64,000 bases of DNA, taken from NCBI RefSeq assembly GCF_900142845.1, contig NZ_FSRU01000001.1, positions 248,001-312,000 on the forward strand, given 5' to 3'. The DNA is from Paraburkholderia phenazinium (GTDB lineage Bacteria; Pseudomonadota; Gammaproteobacteria; Burkholderiales; Burkholderiaceae). The notes under the pieces were generated by a model. That model saw only the letters and a list, made by a program, of their open reading frames with translations. It ran no database searches and was not told where the DNA came from. The translations under genes and the position numbers were made by a program. Positions 34,395 to 43,347 of this stretch are shown here, piece after piece; the stretch's first letter is position 1; every line of letters begins with the position of its first letter.

Positions 34395-35735
34395 TCAGAG
34401 GCCGTAGGCCTTGCGCAGCAGCGTGAGCGGATGCGCAAGCTGTCCTTTCGACAGGCCGTTTTCGTCGAGCCCCTGTTCGATATGATGGCCTGCCAGCTGG
34501 CAATCCGACGAAATGTAGTCGGGATGCGGCTGCGCCATCGCCTTGAAGACCGGCGTGCCGATCTGCATCGCCGTGCGGTGGAACTCCTTTTTGACGCCGA
34601 ACGTACCGGCATGCCCGGAACAGCGTTCGACTACGGTGACCTGGGTATCCGGCACCAGCGCCAGGGTTTCGGATGTTTTACGACCGATGTTCTGCACCCG
34701 CGCGTGACACGGCACGTGATACGACACTTTGCCGAGCGCCGTCTTGAAGTCGGTTTTGAGAAGTCCGTCACGATGACGCGACACGAAGTACTCGAACGGA
34801 TCCCAAAACGCCTCGCTGACGGCGCGCACGTCGGCGTCGTCCGGGAACATCAGCGGCAACTCGTGTTTGTACATCAGCACGCAACTCGGAATTGCGCCGA
34901 TGATCGCGTAGCCTTCACGCGCGTATTTCGCGAGCACCGGCAGGTTCTTGGCCTTTTTATCGGCCACGCCCTGCAGGTTGCCCTGCTCGAGCAACGGCAT
35001 GCCGCAGCATGCCTCGCTCTTCACCAGTTCGTAAGCAATCTCATTGTGTGCGAGCACGGCGAGCAGATCGTGGCCGATCCCCGGCTCGTTGAAATTCACG
35101 TAACAGGTGGCGTAGATCGCCACTTTGCCGGGGGTGCGCTCTCCATCGCGCACTTGGGTAGTGGCCGGCGATTTCTTTGCGGCACTACGAAATTTGCGCG
35201 GCGCAAAATCGGGTAGCCAGGCGTTCCTGTCGACGCCGAGCGCGCTCTCCATGATGCCGCGCGCCGCCGCCGTGCGATTCACCGCGTTCACCGTCTGCGT
35301 GACCACCGGAATGCCGGCGAAGTGCCCGAGCGCATCCGTGTTCGAGAGAAACTTGTCGCGCAGTTTGACGTCGCCCTTTTTGTAATCGACAGCCTTGGCG
35401 CGCAGCATCAGGTGCGGAAAATCGACATTCCACGGATGCGGTGGAACATAGGGGCACTTGGTCATGTAGCAGAGGTCGCACAGGTAACACTGATCGACCA
35501 CCTTGCCGAACTCGGTCTTGTCGACCTCATGCGCTTCGCCGGTATCCGTGGCGTCGACGAGATCGAACAGCGTGGGGAACGCGCCGCACAGCGAGACGCA
35601 GCGGCGGCACCCCGCGCAGATGTCGAAGACGCGCGCCAGCTCCTGGTCAAGCGCCTCCTGATCGTAGAACGCATCCGAAAGCCAATCGAGCGGATGCCGG
35701 GTGGGCGCCTCGAGGCTGCCTTCTTTGTGGGGCAT
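34395..35735 (-). CDS. Heterodisulfide-reductase-like (GlpC-type) Fe-S protein
   Basis: A 446-residue protein with two [4Fe-4S] motifs (C40-x2-C43-x2-C46-x3-C50 and C83-x2-C86-x2-C89-x4-C94), and two CCG-type domains. The first CCG domain is intact (SEACCGMP), while the second reads CSGHAG and has lost one cysteine. GlpC/GlcF/HdrD-like proteins pass electrons between a partner oxidoreductase and a membrane or quinone. It shares an operon with rubrerythrin (35841) and DUF3501 (33785), so peroxide or oxygen-stress electron transfer is probable. AAGGAG lies nine bases before ATG 35735. Confidence 0.85.
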   Translation of the reverse strand: MPHKEGSLEAPTRHPLDWLSDAFYDQEALDQELARVFDICAGCRRCVSLCGAFPTLFDLVDATDTGEAHEVDKTEFGKVVDQCYLCDLCYMTKCPYVPPHPWNVDFPHLMLRAKAVDYKKGDVKLRDKFLSNTDALGHFAGIPVVTQTVNAVNRTAAARGIMESALGVDRNAWLPDFAPRKFRSAAKKSPATTQVRDGERTPGKVAIYATCYVNFNEPGIGHDLLAVLAHNEIAYELVKSEACCGMPLLEQGNLQGVADKKAKNLPVLAKYAREGYAIIGAIPSCVLMYKHELPLMFPDDADVRAVSEAFWDPFEYFVSRHRDGLLKTDFKTALGKVSYHVPCHARVQNIGRKTSETLALVPDTQVTVVERCSGHAGTFGVKKEFHRTAMQIGTPVFKAMAQPHPDYISSDCQLAGHHIEQGLDENGLSKGQLAHPLTLLRKAYGL

Positions 35736-35764
35736 GGAGTCAGACTCCTTGAATGCACACGAAC

Positions 35765-35795
35765 GGGAGCCTGCGGACCCTTTCCGCAAGCTCCC
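35765..35795. terminator. Strong imperfect hairpin between rubrerythrin and Fe-S genes
   Basis: GGGAGC-C-TGCGGA pairs with TCCGCA-A-GCTCCC around a five-base loop (12 base pairs, one mismatch). It has no T-run. Its place inside an apparent operon suggests RNA processing or partial termination that raises rubrerythrin over the downstream genes. Confidence 0.4.
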
Positions 35796-35840
35796 ATGGC
35801 CTGTTTCAATGAGGCGGCACTTGCGCCGCTGCGTATCGTG

Positions 35841-36263
35841 TCAGTCGACGAGTGCTTCGAGCGCCTTCGTATAACGATTGGCGTGGCTGCGTTCGGCCTT
35901 TGCCAGCGTTTCGAACCAGTTGGCGATTTCGTCGAAGCCCTCTTCGCGCGCCGACTTCGCCATTCCCGGATACATGTCGGTGTATTCGTGGGTTTCGCCG
36001 GCAATCGCCGCCTGCAGATTTTGCCGCGACGAACCAAACGGCAGTCCGGTGGCCGGGTCGCCTACCGCTTCCAGATATTCGAGGTGGCCGTGCGCGTGAC
36101 CGGTTTCGCCTTCGGCGGTCGAGCGGAACAGTGCCGCGACATCATTCTGACCCTCGACATCGGCCTTGGCTGCGAAATACAGGTAACGACGGTTCGCCTG
36201 CGATTCGCCGGCGAATGCTGCCTTCAAATTCTCCTCGGTCTTCGAACCCTTGAGTTGCGACAT
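35841..36263 (-). CDS. Rubrerythrin-family protein (diiron domain only)
   Basis: A 140-residue four-helix bundle with the diiron ligands spread over two helix pairs: [34 protein letters not shown] and [11 protein letters not shown]. The rubredoxin domain with its four cysteines, present in full-length rubrerythrins, is missing, so an outside electron donor is needed; the Fe-S protein next door is the natural candidate. Rubrerythrins reduce hydrogen peroxide. ATG 36263 follows GGAGG by five bases, which is better than the ATG four codons upstream. Confidence 0.87.
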   Translation of the reverse strand: MSQLKGSKTEENLKAAFAGESQANRRYLYFAAKADVEGQNDVAALFRSTAEGETGHAHGHLEYLEAVGDPATGLPFGSSRQNLQAAIAGETHEYTDMYPGMAKSAREEGFDEIANWFETLAKAERSHANRYTKALEALVD

Positions 36264-36504
36264 CTGAGCCTCCATGCAAGCTTATAGCAAGCGATATTGT
36301 GGGGCGCGCGAGGTAGACGAGCGATCGTCTGGGTAGCTGCCGGGCAGACGCGCGTGGCTGCGCCGCATCTTTAAATCTAGAAGCTGCGGCAGACGTTCCC
36401 CAATTGTGTTTTTCAATGCCGTCGATAGTCGTTGACCTTGCATAACGCGGGCCTCCGTCTAGACTGGTAGTGCATCACTTCGCACTCTGTGTAACGGAAC
36501 TGCC

Positions 36505-36864
36505 ATGCGTTTGACGATTCTCATCAACGGTTCCGATCCCACCGTCAATCACGACTACGCTGTGTTATGGCTCGACACCGATGAGCGCCGGTGGTCGAGA
36601 GAAGCGCATCAAGGGATCGATCTGCCCCCGTGGGGCGAAATGCACGACACCGACGGTGTCACGACGCTTTGTGCGCCGAGTACCGACGCGCCGCTCTGTA
36701 CGCTGCGCGGCCTGCACGTCGACCGCAAGCAACGCGTGAGTTCCGCCGAGGGCTCGGCTGCGTGGACCGCTGTCCATGCGCGGGCGCCGGCGACCGGCTA
36801 TTGGCGTTTGCAAGCTGTCGACCGTCAACCGGTCCACGCGGAACATCGCATCTTCGACAACTAG
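36505..36864 (+). CDS. Hypothetical protein
   Basis: A 119-residue soluble protein without signal peptide or membrane segment (MRLTILINGSDP start; two central cysteines near residues 56 and 65). I recognise no family. It has normal codon use for the neighbourhood and its own intergenic region of 241 bases upstream. It might be a small cytoplasmic regulator or enzyme accessory, but nothing supports a choice. Confidence 0.55.
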   Translation: MRLTILINGSDPTVNHDYAVLWLDTDERRWSREAHQGIDLPPWGEMHDTDGVTTLCAPSTDAPLCTLRGLHVDRKQRVSSAEGSAAWTAVHARAPATGYWRLQAVDRQPVHAEHRIFDN

Positions 36865-37033
36865 GCGTCGATATACGTCGTAGATAAGCGGGCCAGGTCG
36901 TCGCCCAGTTTTTCTTCTTCCACGCATGCTGCAATGCGGCGGGCGCGTTTGCCTACCGCATTCGGACAACACTCGCTGAAACCCCGCGGGCGACGCTATA
37001 CTTTTGCCCCCCGTTTCCTTCGATGTCCAACTC

Positions 37034-37783
37034 ATGAAGAAGTGGTTTGCCTCACTGTTATTCGTCGTCGCGGCTCACGCGATGGCGGCACCCTCCTGCA
37101 CCGAATTCACGCCCAACGCGCAGTGGCCTGTGCTGGTCAATCCGAAGATGGCGCCGAAGACGCGCATGCTCTGCTACGCCGACTTCGCCGTCCTGCATTC
37201 GGGTATCACGCATGGCCCGCTGTGGTCCGCGGAACATCTCACGCGCGACCACATTGAAGCCGCGCAGGACATGGTGCGCACCAACAAGTTTTTCGAAGAC
37301 GCGCGATTGCCCGACGGCGAAGGCGCAACGCTCGCCGACTACAAACGCAGCGGCTACGATCGCGGCCACATGAGCCCTGCCGGCAACCGCTGGAATCCGC
37401 AGGCGATGGCGCAATCGTTTTCGCTGGCGAACGTCGTGCCGCAGAATCGCGAGAACAATCAGCGCCTCTGGGCACGCATCGAAACCGCCGTGCGCAACAT
37501 CGCGCTTCGGGACGACGATACGTACGTCGTGACCGGCCCGATGTTCAGCGGCGAGCAGTTGCAAACCATCGGACCGACGCGCGTCTTCGTGCCGACGCAG
37601 TTGTTCAAGCTCGTGTACGTGCCGTCGAAGCAGATGGCGTTTGCCGTCGTGGTCGACAATGTCTCGACTAACCGCTACACCCTCACCACCGTTCACGAAC
37701 TCGAAGCGACGAGCGGCATCCGCTTTCCCGGCATTCCCGAGTCGTTGAAAGATCAGCGTCCAGGAGGACTCAAAGGTGTTTAA
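37034..37783 (+). CDS. Secreted DNA/RNA non-specific endonuclease (beta-beta-alpha metal type)
   Basis: A 249-residue protein with a signal peptide (residues 1-19, ending AMA), then the NUC domain: GYDRGHMSPAGNR holds the catalytic His (H112), and NVVPQNRENNQRLW supplies the magnesium Asn. It degrades DNA and RNA outside the cytoplasm, for nutrition or competition. ATG 37034 is used; an ATG ten codons earlier lies before the signal peptide and has no purpose. The next gene overlaps its stop, so the two are translated together. Confidence 0.88.
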   Translation: MKKWFASLLFVVAAHAMAAPSCTEFTPNAQWPVLVNPKMAPKTRMLCYADFAVLHSGITHGPLWSAEHLTRDHIEAAQDMVRTNKFFEDARLPDGEGATLADYKRSGYDRGHMSPAGNRWNPQAMAQSFSLANVVPQNRENNQRLWARIETAVRNIALRDDDTYVVTGPMFSGEQLQTIGPTRVFVPTQLFKLVYVPSKQMAFAVVVDNVSTNRYTLTTVHELEATSGIRFPGIPESLKDQRPGGLKGV

Positions 37784-38036
37784 CGCTTTCTCGAACGACG
37801 ACGACGTCCTCAACATTCAGGGCGACGCGCTCACCGTGAGCAACGGCACGACGCGCGTCACGCTGAGCGGCACGCTGGCGCTGACGAAGGACCAACGCGG
37901 CCTGAAGGCTGCGCTCGCGTTGAAACAGGCGCTCGACAGTATTGTCAGTGCGTTGCAGGCGCAGGCTGACCTGCCTCAGCGGATCAAGGACGAACCCGAC
38001 GCCAAACCCGGCAGCGTCGACAATCCGTTCAATTGA
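37776..38036 (+). CDS. Small hypothetical protein coupled to the nuclease gene
   Basis: An 86-residue acidic, signal-less protein (SNGTTRVTLSGTLALTKDQ, then a Leu/Ala helix and a DEPDAKPGSVDNPFN tail). It begins with GTG at 37776, eight bases after AGGAGG, and overlaps the nuclease stop by eight bases. No family is recognised. It could be a cytoplasmic nuclease inhibitor or chaperone, but the location of the nuclease outside the cell makes this only a hypothesis. Confidence 0.65.
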   Translation: MFNAFSNDDDVLNIQGDALTVSNGTTRVTLSGTLALTKDQRGLKAALALKQALDSIVSALQAQADLPQRIKDEPDAKPGSVDNPFN

Positions 38037-38291
38037 CCATTCCTTAGACGTATGAGGACGGCGGTGCGTCGCTGCCTGCGTGCCGCCTCGCGACCGGAGC
38101 GTTTCGGACTGTCAACAGCGAAAAACGGCCATCACCCCCGATTCCGCAAAGCGTTAAGTGCGCTACCACACAGAAGCGCACGTTTTGCGGACGTACCTTC
38201 CACTGATCCCGCTTGGGCCGAACCTTAGCCGAGCCTCAGCCGGGCCTCTCCGCCAAACAGGCTGCAAGGGTAGTGATGAAGGGACCGAATC

Positions 38292-39446
38292 ATGAATGCG
38301 CCGATTGACTCTCTGCAAATCGGCATGCGCCGCCCGTTGGCGCGCCCCGACGGCCTCGACCGAATGCTTCAGACAATGGCCGCGGCTTTGCCCAGCCAAG
38401 GTGTCAACGTACGCGATCCGCGCACCGTCGTGCCGACCGCGCCAGCCTCCTCCAGTGCCACGCTACAGACCTTCGTCAATGCGCAGGCGAAGCTCGGCCG
38501 GATGCTGCGGCGAAACTCCGCGCGGCCAGGCACGCCCGAACCGGAACGCAAACCCGACGTCGTCGCGTTGCACTTCGCCCCGCACGCCGCGCCGACGCTC
38601 GGCAAGTTCGGCAAAGTACCGCGCGTCGTGCATTTTCATGGCTCGTGGGTCGACGAGCATAGTGCCGAGCGCGGAGCTGCTTTATTGAGCCCGTTGCGTT
38701 ACGGTCTGGAGCGAATGGTGTATCGCGGCGGCACGCGGCATATCGTGCTGTCGCGCGAGTCCGGCGACCTCCTGCATATGCGCTACCGGATACCGGAAGA
38801 GCGGATCCGCGTGGTGCCGGGCTGTGTCGATACCGCGCGTTTTGCACTGCGCGTCACCCGAAAGCAGGCGCGCAAGCGTCTCGCGATACCGCAGGACCGG
38901 CCGGTTCTGCTGTGCGTGCGACCGCTCCTGCCGGGCATCGGACTCGAGGACCTGATCGATGCGATCTTTGTCGTCAAGCTGACCGTGCGCGACGTGTTTC
39001 TGGTCATCGCCGGCGCCGGACCGGAGTTCGACATGCTTTACGCACGCATCGTCGCGCGTGGCCTGGAGAACCAGGTGCGTCTCGCGGGCTTCGTCGCGGA
39101 CGATGCTTTGGCGCAGTACTATCGCGCCGCCGACGTGACGGTCGTACCGACCGTCGCCATGAAAGACTGTGGACTGACGGCCATCGAATCGCTTGCCGCC
39201 GGCACGCCGGCGCTGGTGACGGCCGTTGGCGGCGCCGCGGAAGCGGTGGCACCGCTATCGGATCACCTCGTGCTGCCGTCGGGCGATTACAAGGCGCTCG
39301 GCACCGGTATCGCCGATACACTGCTCGGCGTACGTGTCATGCCCAGTGCCGATGCATGCCGCCGTTATGCGCGCAAGCATTTCGATCATTCGGTGGTGGC
39401 GGCCCAGATCGCCCGGGTCTACCGGGATGCCATAGAGGCGTATTGA
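38292..39446 (+). CDS. Family 4 glycosyltransferase (GT-B fold)
   Basis: A 384-residue protein with a C-terminal GT4 nucleotide-sugar site: CVRPLLPGIGLEDLIDA, FLVIAGAGPEFDML, then DCGLTAIESLAAGTPALV, in which D and E frame the donor pocket in the usual E/D-x7-E way. The N-terminal domain includes VVHFHGSW, a common GT4 acceptor segment. It likely adds a sugar to a lipid or surface glycan. It stands alone; the following gene is unrelated. The acceptor is unknown. Confidence 0.85.
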   Translation: MNAPIDSLQIGMRRPLARPDGLDRMLQTMAAALPSQGVNVRDPRTVVPTAPASSSATLQTFVNAQAKLGRMLRRNSARPGTPEPERKPDVVALHFAPHAAPTLGKFGKVPRVVHFHGSWVDEHSAERGAALLSPLRYGLERMVYRGGTRHIVLSRESGDLLHMRYRIPEERIRVVPGCVDTARFALRVTRKQARKRLAIPQDRPVLLCVRPLLPGIGLEDLIDAIFVVKLTVRDVFLVIAGAGPEFDMLYARIVARGLENQVRLAGFVADDALAQYYRAADVTVVPTVAMKDCGLTAIESLAAGTPALVTAVGGAAEAVAPLSDHLVLPSGDYKALGTGIADTLLGVRVMPSADACRRYARKHFDHSVVAAQIARVYRDAIEAY

Positions 39447-39715
39447 CGAATCGGCAGCTTCCCGGCTGCTGTTTTCATTTTGCAATCCGTATTATTTCGC
39501 ACTTCCCCCTTCCATATTCAGCACAGCGCTTCTCCATTTCTTAAGGAAGACTTAAATCGTCACACCTGTGAGGTGTGGATGCATCTTCATTCTTCCTGGA
39601 AGCGTTTGTTTCCGCGGTTACGTTTTGTCACCAGAGCAGCGTCAACTCCTGTGATCCGGCTAGCGTTAAACCGGCAGCGCTGAACCTTTTCAGCCGCGAC
39701 ATAAGGAGTTAGACC

Positions 39716-40111
39716 ATGAAGACCATTTTCGCTGCGCTCGCTTCCGCCCTGCTCGTTTCGACGGCCTTCGCACAAACTGCTGCACCGGCGATGTCAGGCG
39801 ATCAACAAACTCAAGCGGCTGGCCAGGCCAATCTCAAGGCTGGCGGCGCCACGTCCACGGATGCGGCGAAGACCGACACAGCGGCCAAGCAAGCCAGCAC
39901 GTCCACCGAGAAAACCGAAGCGAAGGTTCACGCCAAGAAGAGCGGCGCCGCTCGCGTACAAAAGACTCAGGCGCATAAAGTTAGCAAGACGAAGCATGCT
40001 TCAGTTGCCAGCACCGAAAAGACCAAGGCCACGGGGGATAGCAGCAAAGAGGCCAACACTGCGCCGGTCAAAACCGACGGCGCCAAGACCGACGCCACCA
40101 AGACCAATTAA
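39716..40111 (+). CDS. Secreted Lys/Ala/Thr-rich low-complexity protein
   Basis: A 131-residue protein with a clear signal peptide (residues 1-19, ending AFA) and a mature part dominated by Ala, Lys, Thr and Ser (KTDTAAKQASTSTEKTEAK and similar). No folded domain is likely. Such basic periplasmic proteins are frequent in Burkholderiales but lack a known function. A ribosome site (AAGGAG) precedes the start, and a terminator at 40182 follows. A 269-base gap lies upstream, with no other gene in it. Confidence 0.75.
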   Translation: MKTIFAALASALLVSTAFAQTAAPAMSGDQQTQAAGQANLKAGGATSTDAAKTDTAAKQASTSTEKTEAKVHAKKSGAARVQKTQAHKVSKTKHASVASTEKTKATGDSSKEANTAPVKTDGAKTDATKTN

Positions 40112-40181
40112 GGTGATCGGTCGTCGGCACAATCCGGCCGCTGTGTCGTTATAGTCGAAGCCGAATATGCCGTTGGGGAGG

Positions 40182-40206
40182 GCGAGTCCTTGGACTCGCT
40201 TTTTTT
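40182..40206 (+). terminator. Rho-independent terminator
   Basis: GCGAGTC and GACTCGC pair around a CTTG loop (40182-40199), followed by seven Ts. It ends the secreted-protein transcript about 70 bases after the stop. Confidence 0.9.
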
Positions 40207-40278
40207 GTTTGGCGTCTGATAGATAGCATGGCGAATTATTTTGGGCTTACGTGCTTTTATTCGCCTCAGGAATGCGCT

Positions 40279-40989
40279 TCAGGCATTCGCCGCAGGATCG
40301 GCCAGCGCCGCGAGTTTCTTCGCATCGACGATTTCGATTTCCGCATACCGCAGTTGCACCGCACCCTGTGCCTCGAACTGCTTGAGAACCTGATTGATGG
40401 TTTGCCGCGACAGCGCCAGCATCATCGCGAGATCTTCTTGCGGCACCTTCAGCACACGCCGCAACACGCCCGGCTCGCCGTAGCCGCCGGCCATCAGCAG
40501 CAAGCGGCGCGCGATGCGCTGTGCCGCCGGCAACAGCGCGGCTTCTTCAATGGCGTCGAACGCAAGACGCAGCTTTTGTGTCAACAGCAAGCCGAAACAA
40601 TGCCAGTACTGCGGCGAGCGCTCGAGCAGCACCACCAGCTCCGCGCGCGGCAAATGAAACAGGAGCGAATCGCGTTCGGCATACGCATCGTGCGTTCGCG
40701 CACCGCCGTCGAACAGCGCGATCTCACCGAACCAGTTGGCCGGCTCGATCACTGCGAGTAGCGCCTCCTTGCCGGCGAAACTCGCGGCGCTGATGCGCAT
40801 GAGGCCATCCAGTACGCAGTAGAGTCCGTCGTCAGGGTCGCCACGCATAAACAGGCGCTCGCCTGCCTGCAGGCGCTCCATGCGACCAAGCTGGACCAGT
40901 TGCGTGCGCAACGTCTCGGGTGCGGTGCGAAACCATGCGCTGCGTCCGAGCACCGCAAGCGGCTCATTCATGGGAGAAGACGAACTCAT
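40279..40989 (-). CDS. Crp/Fnr-family transcriptional regulator
   Basis: A 236-residue regulator with a cyclic-nucleotide-binding-like fold in residues 20-140 (LFMRGDPDDGLYCVLDG, WFGEIALFDGGARTH) and a C-terminal winged helix (VPQEDLAMMLALSRQTINQVLKQFE). There are no N-terminal cysteine cluster residues, so it is not a classic oxygen-sensing Fnr; cyclic nucleotide binding is possible because the GEIALFDG pattern is kept. Start 40989 is chosen; Met seven residues later is the alternative. Its target genes are unknown. The DUF962 gene is divergent from it. Confidence 0.87.
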   Translation of the reverse strand: MSSSSPMNEPLAVLGRSAWFRTAPETLRTQLVQLGRMERLQAGERLFMRGDPDDGLYCVLDGLMRISAASFAGKEALLAVIEPANWFGEIALFDGGARTHDAYAERDSLLFHLPRAELVVLLERSPQYWHCFGLLLTQKLRLAFDAIEEAALLPAAQRIARRLLLMAGGYGEPGVLRRVLKVPQEDLAMMLALSRQTINQVLKQFEAQGAVQLRYAEIEIVDAKKLAALADPAANA

Positions 40990-41093
40990 AGGCTGGCACC
41001 GTGCGAAACTGAAATGCGGAGATTGTCGGCTACCCGAAGGTTTGAAATCGGCTTGACCGCGATTATGATGACTTTCACCGAGGAGCGTCACCC

Positions 41094-41639
41094 ATGAGAA
41101 CGCTGACCCAGCAACTGACCCAGTACGCGGCCTACCACCGTGACCGGCGCAATATCGCCACGCATTTCGTCGGCATCCCGATGATCGTGCTGGCGCTTGC
41201 GGTGCTGCTAAGCCGTCCTGCATGGATGGTGGCCGCGTTGCCGATGCCACTCTCGCCCGCATGGGTGTTGTTTGTAGTGGCGACGCTCTACTATCTCGTG
41301 CTCGATGTGTCGCTGGGCCTGATGATGGTCGTCTTCTCGGCGCTATGCCTCGCGTGCGGCCAGTGGCTCGCCGCGCAATCCACGCTGGCCTGGCTCGCAA
41401 CCGGCGTTGGCCTCTTTGTGGTCGGCTGGGTGTTTCAGTTCGTCGGCCACATGGCTTACGAACATCGCAAGCCGGCTTTCGTCGACGATCTCGTCGGTCT
41501 GCTGATCGGTCCGCTGTTTGTGCTGGCCGAAGTGTTGTTCGGTTTTGGCTGGCGCCCGGCCCTGCAGCACGCGATCGAAGCCGAAGTGGGTGCTACGCGC
41601 ATCAATCCGGACCGTGCGGCAGCGCATCACGGGCAATAA
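41094..41639 (+). CDS. DUF962 / Mpo1-like membrane protein
   Basis: A 181-residue protein with four membrane helices and the family's His motifs YHRDRRNIATHFVGIP near the N-terminus and GHMAYEHRKPAF between helices 3 and 4. Yeast Mpo1 in this family is an iron-dependent dioxygenase that oxidises 2-hydroxy fatty acids, removing one carbon; a comparable lipid oxidation in this bacterium is an inference. The start has GAGGAG upstream. Its last 38 bases overlap a possible small gene on the opposite strand. Confidence 0.82.
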   Translation: MRTLTQQLTQYAAYHRDRRNIATHFVGIPMIVLALAVLLSRPAWMVAALPMPLSPAWVLFVVATLYYLVLDVSLGLMMVVFSALCLACGQWLAAQSTLAWLATGVGLFVVGWVFQFVGHMAYEHRKPAFVDDLVGLLIGPLFVLAEVLFGFGWRPALQHAIEAEVGATRINPDRAAAHHGQ

Positions 41640-41844
41640 CGCGTCCCGCCGCGTAGGCCCAATCAAACACCCACAGTTGCGCGCCGAGCAGCGCCGCGCT
41701 GACGGCGAGCCCGAGACCCACGCGCGGCTCGCTCACGGCACGCGCAACCAGTTGCCTTAGCAACGGTAAGCGCTGCCGCAACGCGAACAGCGTCGACGCG
41801 CACGCGGAAAGCGCGATTCCGCGTCCAGGTTCATACTGGTTCAT
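41602..41844 (-). CDS. Possible small membrane protein (uncertain)
   Basis: An open frame of 80 codons with one hydrophobic helix (LGLAVSAALLGAQLWVFDWAYAAG) and ATG at 41844. It overlaps the DUF962 stop by 38 bases in convergent orientation. There is no recognised family. GC-rich DNA often yields such frames by chance, so it may not be a gene; it is listed because the helix and basic N-terminus look protein-like and nothing else explains the stretch. Confidence 0.35.
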   Translation of the reverse strand: MNQYEPGRGIALSACASTLFALRQRLPLLRQLVARAVSEPRVGLGLAVSAALLGAQLWVFDWAYAAGRVIARDALPHGPD

Positions 41845-42325
41845 GGGACAGACGGCCTCGGGGCAGCAGAAGCGGCGAGCGCGGCATGCTCGCACGCATG
41901 CGCGGGCCACGTTGCGCGAAGCAACGCGGCGAAATGTGGTGCCATGGGAAGTCGGTCTCTCAAGCGTGCAGCGCATCGTGTACGGCGCTGCTATTCGTCA
42001 TTCGTTTCAATTTGATGAAGCAAGCCGGCATTCCAGACGGGTTGACATCGAGACGCCGCGCGCGCCGGCAATTAGTCGTGCACGACGGTCTGCGATGAAC
42101 TAGAACATAACTTCACGCGTGCGCCGATCTCACAGCACGCCGCCGCAGGAAGCGCGCGCAAGCGCAGTTCTTGCTTGATCACCCCGGCCTGTCCGGCGAA
42201 TACGCCATCCATGCGGACCCGAAGTCCGCTCGTCCTGGACGTGTGCGACGCAGTCGAATGTCGCGCACACCAACACCCAGCCCCTGACAGAAAACCGTCA
42301 CCAGAACGTGAAAAACGGAGCAAGC
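41845..42325. other. Intergenic region upstream of egtD
   Basis: 481 bases with no supported gene. I looked here for egtB, the usual egtD partner, and found no remnant. The segment includes promoter space for egtD; no convincing promoter or hairpin was identified. Confidence 0.45.
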
Positions 42326-43294
42326 ATGACTCAGCCAGCCCTATCGCAGGATGTCTCGCCCGATTTCGCCGCCGAGGTTCGCGCCGGACTCACCCACACG
42401 CCGCAGAAGGAGTTGCCCTCCAAGTATCTGTACGACGAAGTCGGCTCTGCGCTGTTCGAAGTGATCACGGTGCTGCCCGAATACGGCGTGACACGCGCAG
42501 AGGAACGCCTGCTTACGAAGCACGCCGCGGACATCGTGGCGCAGCTTCCGCACGACGTCACTGTCGCCGAACTTGGCAGCGGCAGTGGCCGCAAAACGCG
42601 GCGGATTCTTGAAGCGCTGTGTAAAAAGCGGCCCACTTCTTACTGTCCGATTGAAATTTCGCGCACCGCGTTGCAATTGTGTCGGCGCGAGCTGGGCGAC
42701 ATCGAGCGCATTTCGATTGTCGGTTATGAGCGCGATTACCTGGCGGGTCTCGCCGAAGTCAGCAAGAAGCGCGCATCCGGCGAGCGTCTGCTGGTGCTGT
42801 TTCTCGGCAGCACGATCGGCAATTTCAGCCGGCTCGCGGCGACGCGCTTTCTGCGCGCCATCCGCAGCATGCTGGCCCCCGGCGACGCGTTGCTGCTCGG
42901 CACCGATCTGGAAAAACCGGTCCCGGTCTTGGTGGCCGCGTACGACGATGCGATCGGCGTCACCGCGTCCTTCAACCTGAATCTGCTCGCGCGCATCAAC
43001 CGCGAACTGGGAGGCGATTTTCCGCTCGACGCGTTTCAGCACGTAGCGCGCTTTAACCCCGACGCACGCAGCATTGAAATGCATCTGCGCGCGCGCCGTC
43101 CGGTCACCGCCCATATCCGGGCCGCGCAATTGACGGTGACGTTGGAGGAAGGCGAAACGATCTGGACCGAAAGCAGCCACAAGTACCGCGCCGAAGAAGT
43201 CCCCGCGATCGCCGACGACGCCGGCTTCGCGTGCAGCCATCAGTGGGTTGAACGCGAGTGGGGCTTTGCGGAGAGCCTGCTGGTCGCGCAGTAG
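42326..43294 (+). CDS. egtD: L-histidine N-alpha-methyltransferase (EgtD-like)
   Basis: A 322-residue SAM methyltransferase of the EgtD/DUF2260 family: KYLYDEVGSALFEVI near the N-terminus, the SAM site AELGSGSGRKTR, LFLGSTIGNF, and the C-terminal WTESSHKY region that contacts the histidine substrate. EgtD makes hercynine, the first step to ergothioneine. No egtB oxidase is in the window, so the product here could be hercynine or the partner may be elsewhere. ATG 42326 follows GGAG by six bases; a GTG 18 bases earlier is less likely. Confidence 0.87.
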   Translation: MTQPALSQDVSPDFAAEVRAGLTHTPQKELPSKYLYDEVGSALFEVITVLPEYGVTRAEERLLTKHAADIVAQLPHDVTVAELGSGSGRKTRRILEALCKKRPTSYCPIEISRTALQLCRRELGDIERISIVGYERDYLAGLAEVSKKRASGERLLVLFLGSTIGNFSRLAATRFLRAIRSMLAPGDALLLGTDLEKPVPVLVAAYDDAIGVTASFNLNLLARINRELGGDFPLDAFQHVARFNPDARSIEMHLRARRPVTAHIRAAQLTVTLEEGETIWTESSHKYRAEEVPAIADDAGFACSHQWVEREWGFAESLLVAQ

Positions 43295-43347
43295 GAGCGC
43301 ATGACGCACTGACGGCTTGCGGCGCCGTCAGTGGCCGCGTAGCACGC

